Source: Elusimicrobiota bacterium (GTDB lineage Bacteria; Elusimicrobiota; Elusimicrobia; UBA1565; UBA9628). Taken from it: DNA of 64,000 nt. The notes below the pieces were generated by a model. It was not told the DNA's origin. It saw only the letters and a program-made list of their open reading frames with translations, and ran no database searches. Below, piece after piece: positions 40,067-47,634 of the stretch. A program made the position numbers and the translations under genes. How positions within the stretch are numbered: the stretch's first letter is position 1; every line of letters starts with the position of its first letter. Location of the stretch: the NCBI GenBank assembly GCA_028868375.1, contig JAGWUP010000007.1, forward strand, positions 1 to 64,000, read 5' to 3'.

Positions 40067-40318
40067 TTACTCTTTATGATAGAGAGATTCCTTATTTTTA
40101 CAAGCACAACAAATTACACATAATTCTGTGTAATTGTTGCAGAAGCCATCTTCTTTGTCCCCACAAATGACGCAACCCTTGTCTTCTAAGGTATTTTCTG
40201 TTTGATGATTTACCTGTAAATAGTAGTTTATTTGGTTTGACAATTCAAAATAATATTTTTTAGAGTCGTCTAGGGCATCTTTAAGTCTTTCGAGGTATAA
40301 TTTTATTAGGGGGTCCAT
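40067..40318 (-). CDS. Cys-rich helical protein (83 aa)
   Basis: Start at ATG 40318 (MDPLIKLYLERLKDALDDSK), overlapping the end of the 40306 gene; the upstream 20 codons in frame look non-coding. The C-terminal CVICG...CVICCAC forms a metal site. Confidence 0.6.
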   Translation of the reverse strand: MDPLIKLYLERLKDALDDSKKYYFELSNQINYYLQVNHQTENTLEDKGCVICGDKEDGFCNNYTELCVICCACKNKESLYHKE

Positions 40319-40563
40319 TTTATGTCTTTCGCGACAATTGAATAAATATACTTTTCTCCATGACCACAGGTGTCGCATCCGTCATTTTCTTTCCAGTGGT
40401 TCAAATTAATATTTTTTGTTCCTAACAGCTCCGAAAGTTCAAATAACTTATTGAAATTTATTTCAGTCCCTTCCACTTTGATTTCTATATAATCTCTTTC
40501 ATCGCAGTATTCTACCAATTTTTTCAGCTCAGGGAAGATTTTCTTAATTTTATCGGAGAACAT
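40306..40563 (-). CDS. hypothetical protein with CDTCGH motif (85 aa)
   Basis: Paralogue of 28557: shared N-terminal IKKIFPE-type segment, LFELSELLGTKNINL and C-terminal CDTCGHGEKYIY. Function unknown. Confidence 0.65.
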   Translation of the reverse strand: MFSDKIKKIFPELKKLVEYCDERDYIEIKVEGTEINFNKLFELSELLGTKNINLNHWKENDGCDTCGHGEKYIYSIVAKDIKWTP

Positions 40564-40564
40564 G

Positions 40565-40747
40565 TTAGTTTTCTACTCCACATTCCCTATAAAATTCTTC
40601 TTCATTAAAATTTTTGTTTTTAGTTTTTAACGTTTCTGCCAAGAAAACCATTGCATCCGCATAGCTGCACCAAAGGTGGTCTGGTTTTCCAGGATTATTT
40701 AATCCTTCTCTAAACAAATGAATAATTCTCTTAATTTCTTGTTCCAT
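40565..40747 (-). CDS. hypothetical protein (60 aa)
   Basis: Start at ATG 40747 (MEQEIKRIIHLFREGLNNPG), which has AAAGGAG 6-7 nt upstream. Helical; no family recognised. Confidence 0.6.
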   Translation of the reverse strand: MEQEIKRIIHLFREGLNNPGKPDHLWCSYADAMVFLAETLKTKNKNFNEEEFYRECGVEN

Positions 40748-40748
40748 T

Positions 40749-40904
40749 TTACTCCTTTGGGCAATTGTGCTCCTTAATATAATGCCTATAAATATAAGGC
40801 CACAAAATTGCCCCAATTAGGCCATCAAATAATCCAATTAAGAATAATTCGAACAGCCAATGTGCTGGGTCTTTAAGCAAGGTAAAGAAGGTTTCGTGGC
40901 ACAT
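40749..40904 (-). CDS. small membrane protein (51 aa)
   Basis: MCHETFFTLLKDPAHWLFEL, a hydrophobic stretch FLIGLFDGLIGAILWPYIY, and a polar tail. Start overlaps the region before the 40907 stop. Confidence 0.55.
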   Translation of the reverse strand: MCHETFFTLLKDPAHWLFELFLIGLFDGLIGAILWPYIYRHYIKEHNCPKE

Positions 40905-40906
40905 AA

Positions 40907-41407
40907 TTAATATCCTAGTTTGTCCTTAATTTCCTGATTTACCATTTCAAACCAATTTTGGTAATCAGAATCTAAAGTTTGAACCGGCTTATTATTGACC
41001 CAATTATCATTTTCCCCTGTTTTATTGTAACAGACTTCCCAAACTAAATGCGCCATTTCCCCCACTAAAACCGTGTTGGTTACTTTAGGCTCCCATCCAA
41101 CATAAAAAGTACCTAAATTGTAAGGGTCCTGGCAGCCGGCCGCTTTTACTGGTCCGCATTCAACAGGATAATCTTTAAATTCTATTACAATATTCCACTG
41201 AGAAAGTAGCTCATTCTCTTTCCCAACAGACTTAGCTTTTGCTAGCGCTTCCTTTTTAATGATTGGAAGCGCTATTTGCAATTGACCATCTAATCTTTGA
41301 TGGCCATTGTAAAAAACTTCCATATCATCAATAATTAAGTCAGGGGCTTTGCCACAGGCTGCTAAAATCATTAATGATATTGGAATAGAGGCAAAGGCTC
41401 GGTCCAT
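40907..41407 (-). CDS. putative lipoprotein (166 aa)
   Basis: Signal-like MDRAFASIPISLMILAACGK with lipobox LAAC (Cys18). An alternative start (ATG 41371, TAATG overlap) would remove most of the signal. The mature part has CGPVKAAGC and a MAHLVWEVCYNKTGE segment. Exported function unknown. Confidence 0.65.
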   Translation of the reverse strand: MDRAFASIPISLMILAACGKAPDLIIDDMEVFYNGHQRLDGQLQIALPIIKKEALAKAKSVGKENELLSQWNIVIEFKDYPVECGPVKAAGCQDPYNLGTFYVGWEPKVTNTVLVGEMAHLVWEVCYNKTGENDNWVNNKPVQTLDSDYQNWFEMVNQEIKDKLGY

Positions 41408-41622
41408 ATAATGTCAGTAGCGCAGGCAACATCTAAATTATGGGCTGTGCAATAATCAACACTGTCCTTAATACATTGTTGCTTTTCTGTTTCTGAAATC
41501 CTGTTGTAATAAGGCGTACCGTACCCTAGACAGTCTTTTAGTCTGGCAAAGGCTAGGCCACGGAATTTACCTTCCGGCGTTACACAACTAGAAAGGACTA
41601 GAAACAACAGATACTTTTTCAT
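41371..41622 (-). CDS. putative lipoprotein (83 aa)
   Basis: MKKYLLFLVLSSC signal with lipobox LSSC, then KDCLGYG, QQCIKDSVDYC and DVACAT. Cys-rich mature part, probably disulfide-bonded in the periplasm. Confidence 0.7.
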   Translation of the reverse strand: MKKYLLFLVLSSCVTPEGKFRGLAFARLKDCLGYGTPYYNRISETEKQQCIKDSVDYCTAHNLDVACATDIIWTEPLPLFQYH

Positions 41623-41630
41623 AAAATTCC

Positions 41631-41897
41631 TTAGTCAAGCTTAGTTATGTGACACCCTTCGACAATTACAAACCATTCTCCTCTAACAGCAGACATTCCG
41701 AACCTGTCTAAGGTCGGTTTGATTTTAAGGGTTCTTACATATTCAAAGTTATTAAACCCTAGAATTCTAGCAGGGCCAGAATAAGTAGCATATAAATCAT
41801 CTACGTATTTGCCCTTGCTTTTGCCACAAGCGCATTTCCTAATACGCTTTTGTAGTTTAACTACATCATGGCAAGCTACGCAATTTAAAAGTTTCAT
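41631..41897 (-). CDS. zinc-binding protein (88 aa)
   Basis: CVAC...CACG N-terminal cluster, then a strand-rich part (YVRTLKIKPTLDRFGMSAVR). No family recognised. Confidence 0.62.
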   Translation of the reverse strand: MKLLNCVACHDVVKLQKRIRKCACGKSKGKYVDDLYATYSGPARILGFNNFEYVRTLKIKPTLDRFGMSAVRGEWFVIVEGCHITKLD

Positions 41898-42131
41898 TTA
41901 ATTCTTAGCCTTTATTAAAAAGCACAAGGAAATCATAGCCCCCGCCCAAAGACTAAACATGAGCGCTGTACTCATATTGCTAAAATCATTGTGTACCGCC
42001 ACACAAATTACAAGCCCCCACAAAACAATTGCTTGCCCAATTTCAAACTTCTTGCTAAAATCAATTACATCCTTTGGATTATGAAAATTGTTCCTGACAA
42101 ATCTTTTCCATTTCCATTTAGAAGTCATCAT
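41898..42131 (-). CDS. two-helix membrane protein (77 aa)
   Basis: Basic N-terminus then helices IGQAIVLWGLVICVAV and ALMFSLWAGAMISLCFLI. No family recognised. Confidence 0.62.
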   Translation of the reverse strand: MMTSKWKWKRFVRNNFHNPKDVIDFSKKFEIGQAIVLWGLVICVAVHNDFSNMSTALMFSLWAGAMISLCFLIKAKN

Positions 42132-42285
42132 CTTCTTCCTTAACCCAATATTCTAGCATATTTTCAAAAGATTCAATCAAAGATTTTGCCAAAATTTCCC
42201 TATCATTTTCATCATCCATGCAACGAGTTTCATTTTCCTCTAAAACACGGAGGAAAAATTTATACAAATTACTTTTAAACGTCAT
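42118..42285 (-). CDS. small acidic protein (55 aa)
   Basis: MTFKSNLYKFFLRVLEENET...WVKEEDDDF. It starts inside the last codons of the amidotransferase gene and ends over the next start, so it may belong to that operon. Confidence 0.6.
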   Translation of the reverse strand: MTFKSNLYKFFLRVLEENETRCMDDENDREILAKSLIESFENMLEYWVKEEDDDF

Positions 42286-43093
42286 ATTTGTCTCTCCAGA
42301 GTTTCCAGGCGTCGTCAGTTTCTTCTTTTTCTTCTGAAATTATCTCAGGGAACAAAAAGTTTATACGTTCATTTTTAAATTGACGCTTGTTTGGCTTTAC
42401 TCGCAACTTAGATTCCAGGCTATAAAGACAATTTTCGCCCTTTACAAATTTAAATACAGTTCCTTCAGTTAGTTCGTAACTTTCAAAATCTTTAATGCCA
42501 GCGCCAGCCAAAGCCAATTCCCCATCTTCCATTAGGCTTGTCCAATAAAATGCCTCTGTATGGCTTTTGGTATCATTTTCTATTTCAAACAAAGTTACAT
42601 CCCCGTTCCCAATATTGGCTAGAAACAGAGCATTAGGTACTTCTTTGTCATAAAATTCAATTACACCATAGCCCCTGAATTTACTTAGACCTTCTTTCTC
42701 AGAAATTCTTTCAAAGATATGCTCTGAGTCAACTTCCTTACGCCCATAAATATGGTCTAGTTCTGCTGCATTAGAAATTACGCCATTATGGGCGCCAATG
42801 ATATTGCCATATTCAAAGGGGTGAGAATTCTTTAGATTTATTTTTCCCCTAGTAGCATATCGGCTGTGGGCATATCCCATTTGAGCGCTAGCCAGTTTTT
42901 CAAAATCAATTTGAATTAGTGGCCCCATTCCCTTTTCTACTACAGGCAAGCCATTATCATCAACAATCAAGGTTCCCCATGACTGGCCGCCACGACGATC
43001 TGCACTAAAAGAACCCAATTGAAGCAGGGTGCTTCTTTGTTTTAGAGAAAGCTTGCAATCATTTGTGAATGACCAGCCCATGATTCCACACAT
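42275..43093 (-). CDS. class II glutamine amidotransferase (second copy)
   Basis: MCGIMGW with Cys2 nucleophile, RRGGQSWG (33-40), AHSRYATRGKINLKNSHPFE and AHNGVIS (the glutamine site). Same architecture as 23821 but clearly diverged and without the Gly4 tail. With the 43505 amidoligase it forms the second ligase-amidotransferase pair, separated only by a 64-aa gene and a leader hairpin. Confidence 0.92.
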   Translation of the reverse strand: MCGIMGWSFTNDCKLSLKQRSTLLQLGSFSADRRGGQSWGTLIVDDNGLPVVEKGMGPLIQIDFEKLASAQMGYAHSRYATRGKINLKNSHPFEYGNIIGAHNGVISNAAELDHIYGRKEVDSEHIFERISEKEGLSKFRGYGVIEFYDKEVPNALFLANIGNGDVTLFEIENDTKSHTEAFYWTSLMEDGELALAGAGIKDFESYELTEGTVFKFVKGENCLYSLESKLRVKPNKRQFKNERINFLFPEIISEEKEETDDAWKLWRDKYDV

Positions 43094-43124
43094 TTTTTTG
43101 TTTTCCTTTGTGAAAGACTTAATG

Positions 43125-43156
43125 GGTTACTCAAAGCCTTTCACCTTTGAGTAACC
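43125..43156 (-). promoter_or_regulatory. 12-bp leader hairpin before amidotransferase 2
   Basis: GGTTACTCAAAG/CTTTGAGTAACC, 32-63 nt before the ATG, followed on the minus strand by CATTAAGTC. Same layout as the hairpins at 45061, 46150 and 48231. Confidence 0.7.
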
Positions 43157-43307
43157 TTTAAACCTTTCCCGTTCGCTTTTGTCTCTTAGCGAGACCAAAA
43201 GCCTAGTCATTGTGGGAAAATCACTCGCACCCCACAATAACAAGTCAAGCCATTATTATATAGTTTAGTATAATTACTATCAACATCAAATTACTTCTAC
43301 TGTACTT

Positions 43308-43502
43308 TTACTTCTTTTTTACTTTTACAATTTCACTAGCATCTTCTCTTGTTACTGGTGTGCCTTGAATATCCCACTGTACAACAATTTGGTCGTCTAA
43401 ATATGCTTTACCAACAACATATCCGGTTGAGTTTCTTAAATATATTGTTTTTAAGTTTCCTAAATATATTGTTTTTACTTTGTCTCCACGTTTAAATTTC
43501 AC
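43308..43502 (-). CDS. small KOW/SH3-like basic protein, GTG start (64 aa)
   Basis: GTG at 43502, two bases after the amidoligase stop with GGGAAG upstream, gives VKFKRGDKVKTIYLGNLKTI then strands. The KFKRGDKVK start resembles SH3/KOW barrels. It lies between ligase and amidotransferase. Confidence 0.62.
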   Translation of the reverse strand: MKFKRGDKVKTIYLGNLKTIYLRNSTGYVVGKAYLDDQIVVQWDIQGTPVTREDASEIVKVKKK

Positions 43503-43504
43503 TT

Positions 43505-45046
43505 TTACGCCGCTTCCCTTTCTCTTGCAAAATAAGACTTTTTTTCTCGGAAATAATCTCCAAGATTCTTTGGCAAAATAGCTTCCAATGGAACCGAGCA
43601 CCCTAGAAGTTGCTTGATTTCCTTTTCTGAATTCTTGACTGCAAAATTAATTATCTCTTGGCAAATGTTAGCCCAATTAATAATTTCTCTTGCGTTAATG
43701 GTTCCATGGTGATGCCTAAATTCAATTGTTTGGCGAAAGAAGAATGAGTGCAAATTCATGGCGTAATAATGATTATGATACTTGTCTCGTCTGAATTTGC
43801 CTTTGGTTAGATTATTGATTTTTCTTCCATTTTCTTCTTCAATATACATTGATTCCAAGAAACTTTTCCTCCACTTCTTGGCGTCCATTTTATTAATCGG
43901 CAATTCAGCCAGCGATGTTTCGTGCAATCTCTTGCAGTAAAGATTATTTTGCCTAGATGGCGCAATCATTTCAAACAAATTGTCTTCGACCTTGAGATAA
44001 GCGTACAAAACCTTTCTCAAGTCAAAAACTTTTAAATCCCGGCAGTCAATGTGAATATGCAATCCACATTTGTGAGTGGTATATGCTCCTGCAAATTCTA
44101 GGGCTTCGCAAATTTCAGTTATTTGCTTGACGAATTGTGAGCCTTGGGCAGGGGCGGTATTAATTTCGTATCCGGTGTCAGGCAAGCTCCCATCTTTTAC
44201 CACTGCCGCCTTCCACTTTTCAATTGCTTCGTTAATTACTTTGCAGGTTTCGGTATTTGATTCTGCTATTTCAATCTCGGCCGCTATAAATCTTGACCTT
44301 TTGTCTATAAAATTTAGACCAGGCCAAAATTTAGGCGCAGCGCTTCCAGATAACATGACGCCGGAATTTCTATTGTTGCCATGATTTTCGCAGCAATCTT
44401 CGCAATACCATTCGCAGCAATGCCTATTTGGATTTTGTCTTTCCTCACAACGTTCGCAGATAAAGCAATCGCAACAATTTGAACATTGCTGACAATTATC
44501 GCATTGGAAGCTATCTCTAGCGCGATATACATTGTCGCACGAATTGCAATGGATACAATCGCAACAATTTGAACATTGCTGACAATTATCGCATTGGAAG
44601 CTATCTCTAGCGCGATATACATTGTCGCACGAATTGCAATGGATACAATCGCAACATCTATCACAATAATTGCACTCGCTGCAAGACGAAGTATTTTCAC
44701 TGTATCGCCTGTATCGCCTGTCACAATTTTCACAATTCCAGCAAGTGCAACAATACTCGCAACTATTGCAAATATCGCAGTCTACAACTTTACCATTGCA
44801 CCCGCAATATTCGCACTCGCAATTAACCAATTCCCCATTATTAATAGCTCCCTCATAATATCTGCCAACCCCACAAGGGACGCAAAAACAATGCTTGCAG
44901 GAATAAAACTTATGCTCTGGTTCATCTTCTGTCGGGGCAAAGAAATTATTAACATCATTATCGTTGATGTTAATTAGCGTCTTGCACTGCCAACAAAAAG
45001 CAGTATCAAACTTAATGTCTGGGAACAATTCGATTTGATTGTCCAT
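43505..45046 (-). CDS. amidoligase (Amidoligase_2-like) with long Cys array (513 aa)
   Basis: Residues about 18-215 hold more than 40 Cys in CxxC/CCxC units, including two identical 30-residue repeats (CDCIHCNSCDNVYRARDSFQ onward). The ligase core follows: RFIAAEIEIA, DGSLPDTGYEINTAP, CGLHIHIDCRD, YYAMNLHSF and QTIEFRHHHGT. C-terminal helical tail. The leader contains the 67-bp repeat with hairpin. Confidence 0.9.
   Translation of the reverse strand: MDNQIELFPDIKFDTAFCWQCKTLININDNDVNNFFAPTEDEPEHKFYSCKHCFCVPCGVGRYYEGAINNGELVNCECEYCGCNGKVVDCDICNSCEYCCTCWNCENCDRRYRRYSENTSSCSECNYCDRCCDCIHCNSCDNVYRARDSFQCDNCQQCSNCCDCIHCNSCDNVYRARDSFQCDNCQQCSNCCDCFICERCEERQNPNRHCCEWYCEDCCENHGNNRNSGVMLSGSAAPKFWPGLNFIDKRSRFIAAEIEIAESNTETCKVINEAIEKWKAAVVKDGSLPDTGYEINTAPAQGSQFVKQITEICEALEFAGAYTTHKCGLHIHIDCRDLKVFDLRKVLYAYLKVEDNLFEMIAPSRQNNLYCKRLHETSLAELPINKMDAKKWRKSFLESMYIEEENGRKINNLTKGKFRRDKYHNHYYAMNLHSFFFRQTIEFRHHHGTINAREIINWANICQEIINFAVKNSEKEIKQLLGCSVPLEAILPKNLGDYFREKKSYFAREREAA
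44471..44650. repeat. perfect 90-bp tandem duplication (2 copies)
   Basis: 44471-44560 and 44561-44650 are identical, in frame, inside the Cys array of the amidoligase. Identity of synonymous sites indicates a very recent duplication (or an assembly artefact). Confidence 0.95.
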
Positions 45047-45060
45047 TGTTTAAACCTCTA

Positions 45061-45127
45061 GTTTTATGGGTTTAATGGGGTTGCCCTAGCTGCTACTAGA
45101 GCAACCCTTTAAACTCACAAAGGCTTC
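45061..45127. repeat. 67-bp leader repeat with hairpin, copy 1
   Basis: 66 of 67 bases identical to 48231-48297. Contains GGGTTGC...GCAACCC stem with inner CTAG/CTAG. Lies directly upstream of the 45046 amidoligase start. Confidence 0.9.
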
Positions 45128-45472
45128 CTAATAATGCCTGTCAATTACCTTCCGCATGTACTCTGTTCTCACAGCATTCTGGCTATGCACCGTTGGCTTA
45201 TTTACAGGCCAGAGATTATTGGCCTCAATCCAATCAAGCAAAACGTAGCCTTCGGTATTCATTATCACAATACAGTTAAGACAATCTGTATTCTCCCTAT
45301 TGTCCTCGCAAAAGCTAGAGCAAGGCTTAAAATCCTTAATCCCAAGGTCATTGTCAAATGACATATTATCAACCGGACCCTTTAGGAAATACTCTTTTGC
45401 CTCCTCCACAGTCTTAACGTGGATATATCCTTCCGGGGCTGGTCGAATATCATCAAGCCAGAGATTGACCAT
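45128..45472 (-). CDS. Cpp-REC-like receiver domain protein (114 aa)
   Basis: Start at ATG 45472 (TAATG overlap with the previous stop). NLWLDDIRPAPEGYIHVKTV, EAKEYF and MSFDNDLG match the cyclic-phosphate-processing receiver-like domain predicted in RNA repair systems. Aspartates at the ends of strands 1 and 3 are conserved. A CSSFCEDNRENTDCLNC insert adds a metal site. Confidence 0.78.
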   Translation of the reverse strand: MVNLWLDDIRPAPEGYIHVKTVEEAKEYFLKGPVDNMSFDNDLGIKDFKPCSSFCEDNRENTDCLNCIVIMNTEGYVLLDWIEANNLWPVNKPTVHSQNAVRTEYMRKVIDRHY

Positions 45473-45774
45473 TATTCCTCCAATTTGCTTTGAGGGTTCC
45501 AAATGGCTATATCAATTTTTCTCTTACCAAAAGAGAATTGAAACCAGCCATCGGGCAATTCAACAGGCCCCCACCAATTCTTTCTTGCCTGTCCCTTTGA
45601 TGGGAATAGTCCCAATTCAACGAGCAAGTCAATCATACTTGTATTATGCTTAACAAATACGATAGGCTCATTTTCTTTTAGGTCAAACAGATTAAAGTCT
45701 GTTTCGTGGATATTCCCATTGTCCACGACAACATTAAATCTGTCTGTATGGAATTTGACGATTTTGAGGGGCAT
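45472..45774 (-). CDS. hypothetical protein (100 aa)
   Basis: Start at ATG 45774 (MPLKIVKFHTDRFNVVVDNG); an upstream in-frame TTG is less likely. Contains LVELGLFPSKGQARKNWWGP and DGWFQFSFGKRK, resembling a small phage domain with an SxxQARK motif. Function unknown. Confidence 0.6.
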   Translation of the reverse strand: MPLKIVKFHTDRFNVVVDNGNIHETDFNLFDLKENEPIVFVKHNTSMIDLLVELGLFPSKGQARKNWWGPVELPDGWFQFSFGKRKIDIAIWNPQSKLEE

Positions 45775-45835
45775 AGTGGGTCCTATATATACTTTGGTGG
45801 GCCATGAGGATTGCCAGCCCTCGGCCAACTAATTT

Positions 45836-46117
45836 TTACTGATTATTTCCAGGAGGATAGCTATTTCTGCAAGTAATATCAATTGACCAGAAAAATCCTC
45901 CAATAAGGACAAGAAAGAAAAAACCTGCCCAAAATCCATGTCGCAAAATACAACTAACAATAATTCCGAAAAATCCCACAGAGAGGGATGCGAAAAAGAT
46001 GATATTAGAAAGTTTCATCCTATCTTCCCAGCGCTGCCAAGCATAACGCTTTAGGTCCTGGCATTCATTAGCCAAAACTTTGCAATTAGGACAATCTGGA
46101 TTAACTGGAGGCACCAT
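45836..46117 (-). CDS. two-helix membrane protein with CxxC (93 aa)
   Basis: N-terminal CPNCKVLANEC, then helices NIIFFASLSVGFFGIIVSC and FWAGFFFLVLIGGFFWSI. No family recognised. Confidence 0.65.
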   Translation of the reverse strand: MVPPVNPDCPNCKVLANECQDLKRYAWQRWEDRMKLSNIIFFASLSVGFFGIIVSCILRHGFWAGFFFLVLIGGFFWSIDITCRNSYPPGNNQ

Positions 46118-46149
46118 TTTACTTCTCCTTTCTTTTAAGGGTTTAATAA

Positions 46150-46171
46150 GGTGGCTTAGAATTAAGCCACC
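46150..46171 (-). promoter_or_regulatory. 9-bp leader hairpin before the 46117 gene
   Basis: GGTGGCTTA-GAAT-TAAGCCACC, then TTATTAAACCCTTAAAAGAAAGGAG and ATG on the minus strand. Confidence 0.7.
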
Positions 46172-46326
46172 CGATAAACCTTTAAAGGATTATGATTTTG
46201 ATTTTAACTGAAAGAAATTAAACAAGGACCATTCGTAGCACCTTCCTAGACTACGCCTTATTTTTTTCTTAGTTTTTACGCTAATCGAGGCTAGGCAATT
46301 AGCGAGTATGAGTATAGGTTTTTGCT

Positions 46327-46518
46327 TTATTGCCTCAACAGCTCCAAAAGACCGAACATCGGCGCCACCGAATTAAAAAACTCTGTGCGTTTGGTCTTAA
46401 GCTTTTCCCTCTTCTTTGCAGCCTTCTTTGCGATAAGCTCCTTTCTTGAGGACCTGGCAATTTGCCGCAACTCAGCGTTTACTTGCTTCCGCAAAAGATT
46501 GTCGATTGAATGTGCCAT
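46327..46518 (-). CDS. small very basic helical protein (63 aa)
   Basis: MAHSIDNLLRKQVNAELRQI... KKAAKKREKLKTKR. Likely nucleic-acid binding, by charge only. Confidence 0.58.
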   Translation of the reverse strand: MAHSIDNLLRKQVNAELRQIARSSRKELIAKKAAKKREKLKTKRTEFFNSVAPMFGLLELLRQ

Positions 46519-46541
46519 TTATTCGCTTTCGTTAAGGATAC

Positions 46542-46631
46542 CTAACTGTAATACAATTCGCCCAATTCTTTTTCTTCATTTTCACTTTCAAACTCAATAG
46601 TTAAATTAACCGTAGTGGTTTTGTTTTTCAT
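46542..46631 (-). CDS. micropeptide (29 aa)
   Basis: MKNKTTTVNLTIEFESENEE then KELGELYYS; alternating strand then acidic end. GGGAGA lies upstream of ATG. Confidence 0.45.
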   Translation of the reverse strand: MKNKTTTVNLTIEFESENEEKELGELYYS

Positions 46632-46643
46632 TGAATTTTCTCC

Positions 46644-46799
46644 CTAATTCAAATACTTAATTTCCTCTACGTCAACGTCTAGCAGCAATTCCTTGTCCCA
46701 CCTAACAGAAAACATGGACCAGGGAATTTGCCAATCAACCCATTGACAAAACAATGGCTTAATCTTTGGCCTAAGCTGGAGGCTTTCGTAGACGGTCAT
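46644..46799 (-). CDS. small hypothetical protein (51 aa)
   Basis: Start at ATG 46799 with GGGGAG 7 nt upstream (MTVYESLQLRPKIKPLFCQW). Trp-rich; unknown. Confidence 0.55.
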   Translation of the reverse strand: MTVYESLQLRPKIKPLFCQWVDWQIPWSMFSVRWDKELLLDVDVEEIKYLN

Positions 46800-46800
46800 T

Positions 46801-46878
46801 TTAGCTCCCCATTGCATTGACGAGATAAGCCATAAATGCAATATACAAAACCGGGACCACAAAAAGATAATATTTCAT
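46801..46878 (-). CDS. single-pass membrane peptide (25 aa)
   Basis: MKYYLFVVPVLYIAFMAYLV then NAMGS. It has GGGAGAAG upstream, and its own last codons supply the next gene's ribosome site. Confidence 0.5.
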   Translation of the reverse strand: MKYYLFVVPVLYIAFMAYLVNAMGS

Positions 46879-47034
46879 GGCTTTACTTCTCCCTTCTAAG
46901 GGTGGGTATCGGCAAGCATGCAAACAAGCCCCCTTTTGGGACGCCCCATTTGAGCCTATTTGCTTTTGACTTAGACACTTGCTATCCTATGGTTCAAGCG
47001 GGGAATGGTTCCCCGTCTAAGAAAGGGTCACGAA

Positions 47035-47360
47035 ATGGTCGCCACTGCAAAACAGCAAGTTCCGCAAGATAAACAAACCATTGCACAAGCTAGCATGGAA
47101 GCGTTCTCTAACTCGATTGACCGCATTATGAAGGAGATTGAGGAAAAGAACGCTGAAATTCAGGCACTTACAAACGCCCTTAAGGGCGCTTACAGCAAGC
47201 TTACGACCTTGGGACTCTTTGCTCCAAAGGAGAGGAAGACTGCCAGCATTCACAAGGTCGTTTCTGGCGTTCCCCGCTTTTTTACCTGCTTCCCGATGGC
47301 AGCAAAAAGCCTGTCGGTCCTGGAAGGCCCCCGACCGGCGCTAGAATCGTCGAAGGCTAA
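47035..47360 (+). CDS. H-NS/AT-hook-like protein requiring a -1 frameshift
   Basis: ATG 47035 has AAAGGG upstream. Frame 0 encodes a coiled coil (SFSNSIDRIMKEIEEKNAEI-type, about 20-60) to HKVVSGVPRFF. At the T6 run of CGC-TTT-TTT-ACC (near 47277) a -1 shift leads to YLLPDGSKKPVGPGRPPTGA then RIVEG and stop at 47360. The DGSxxxxGxGRP end matches the 26886 and 49454 proteins, giving about 110 aa, a typical H-NS size. Without the shift frame 0 runs on to 47550 with unconvincing sequence. Confidence 0.6.
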
Positions 47361-47491
47361 CACTAAGAAATGGGGAGCGAACGGCATGTTTAAACCTAGT
47401 AGCTCCCCTTTCTTTTATAGGGAATTTTGGAAGGAGGAAAAAATGATGAAAATCGTTGGTTTCCTAGTGTCTAGCGGAGAAGGATTTAGGG

Positions 47492-47614
47492 TCACTGGAA
47501 CGTGTTGCCATCAAGATTTTCTAAAACCGAATTGTTATTATTCAACATGAGGTTTCTAGCCAGGGTGCTTTTGCCGCTACCTGGCAAACCTCGGAGAATA
47601 ATTGCCTTTTTCAT
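47492..47614 (-). pseudogene. truncated P-loop kinase fragment (40 aa)
   Basis: AGGAG precedes ATG 47614. MKKAIILRGLPGSGKSTLAR contains a perfect Walker A (GLPGSGKS), as in polynucleotide kinase-like enzymes, but the frame ends after 40 codons (LDGNTFQ). No Walker B or lid follows, so this is probably a remnant. Confidence 0.6.
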
Positions 47615-47634
47615 GGTTTTTTCTCCTCTCAAAA

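Noticed and set aside
44471-44650. Possible CRISPR array
   Set aside because: Only two directly adjacent identical units with no spacers; they encode part of a protein. No CRISPR array or cas gene was seen anywhere.
44314-44977. Long Ala/Ile/Thr-rich frames on both strands over the amidoligase Cys array
   Set aside because: They arise from the repeated TGC/TGT codons of the real gene; composition is periodic and no start site is present.
47361-47550. Continuation of frame 0 of the 47035 gene
   Set aside because: Past the T6 run the translation loses the conserved motif and overlaps the kinase remnant; the -1 frame fits the paralogues better.
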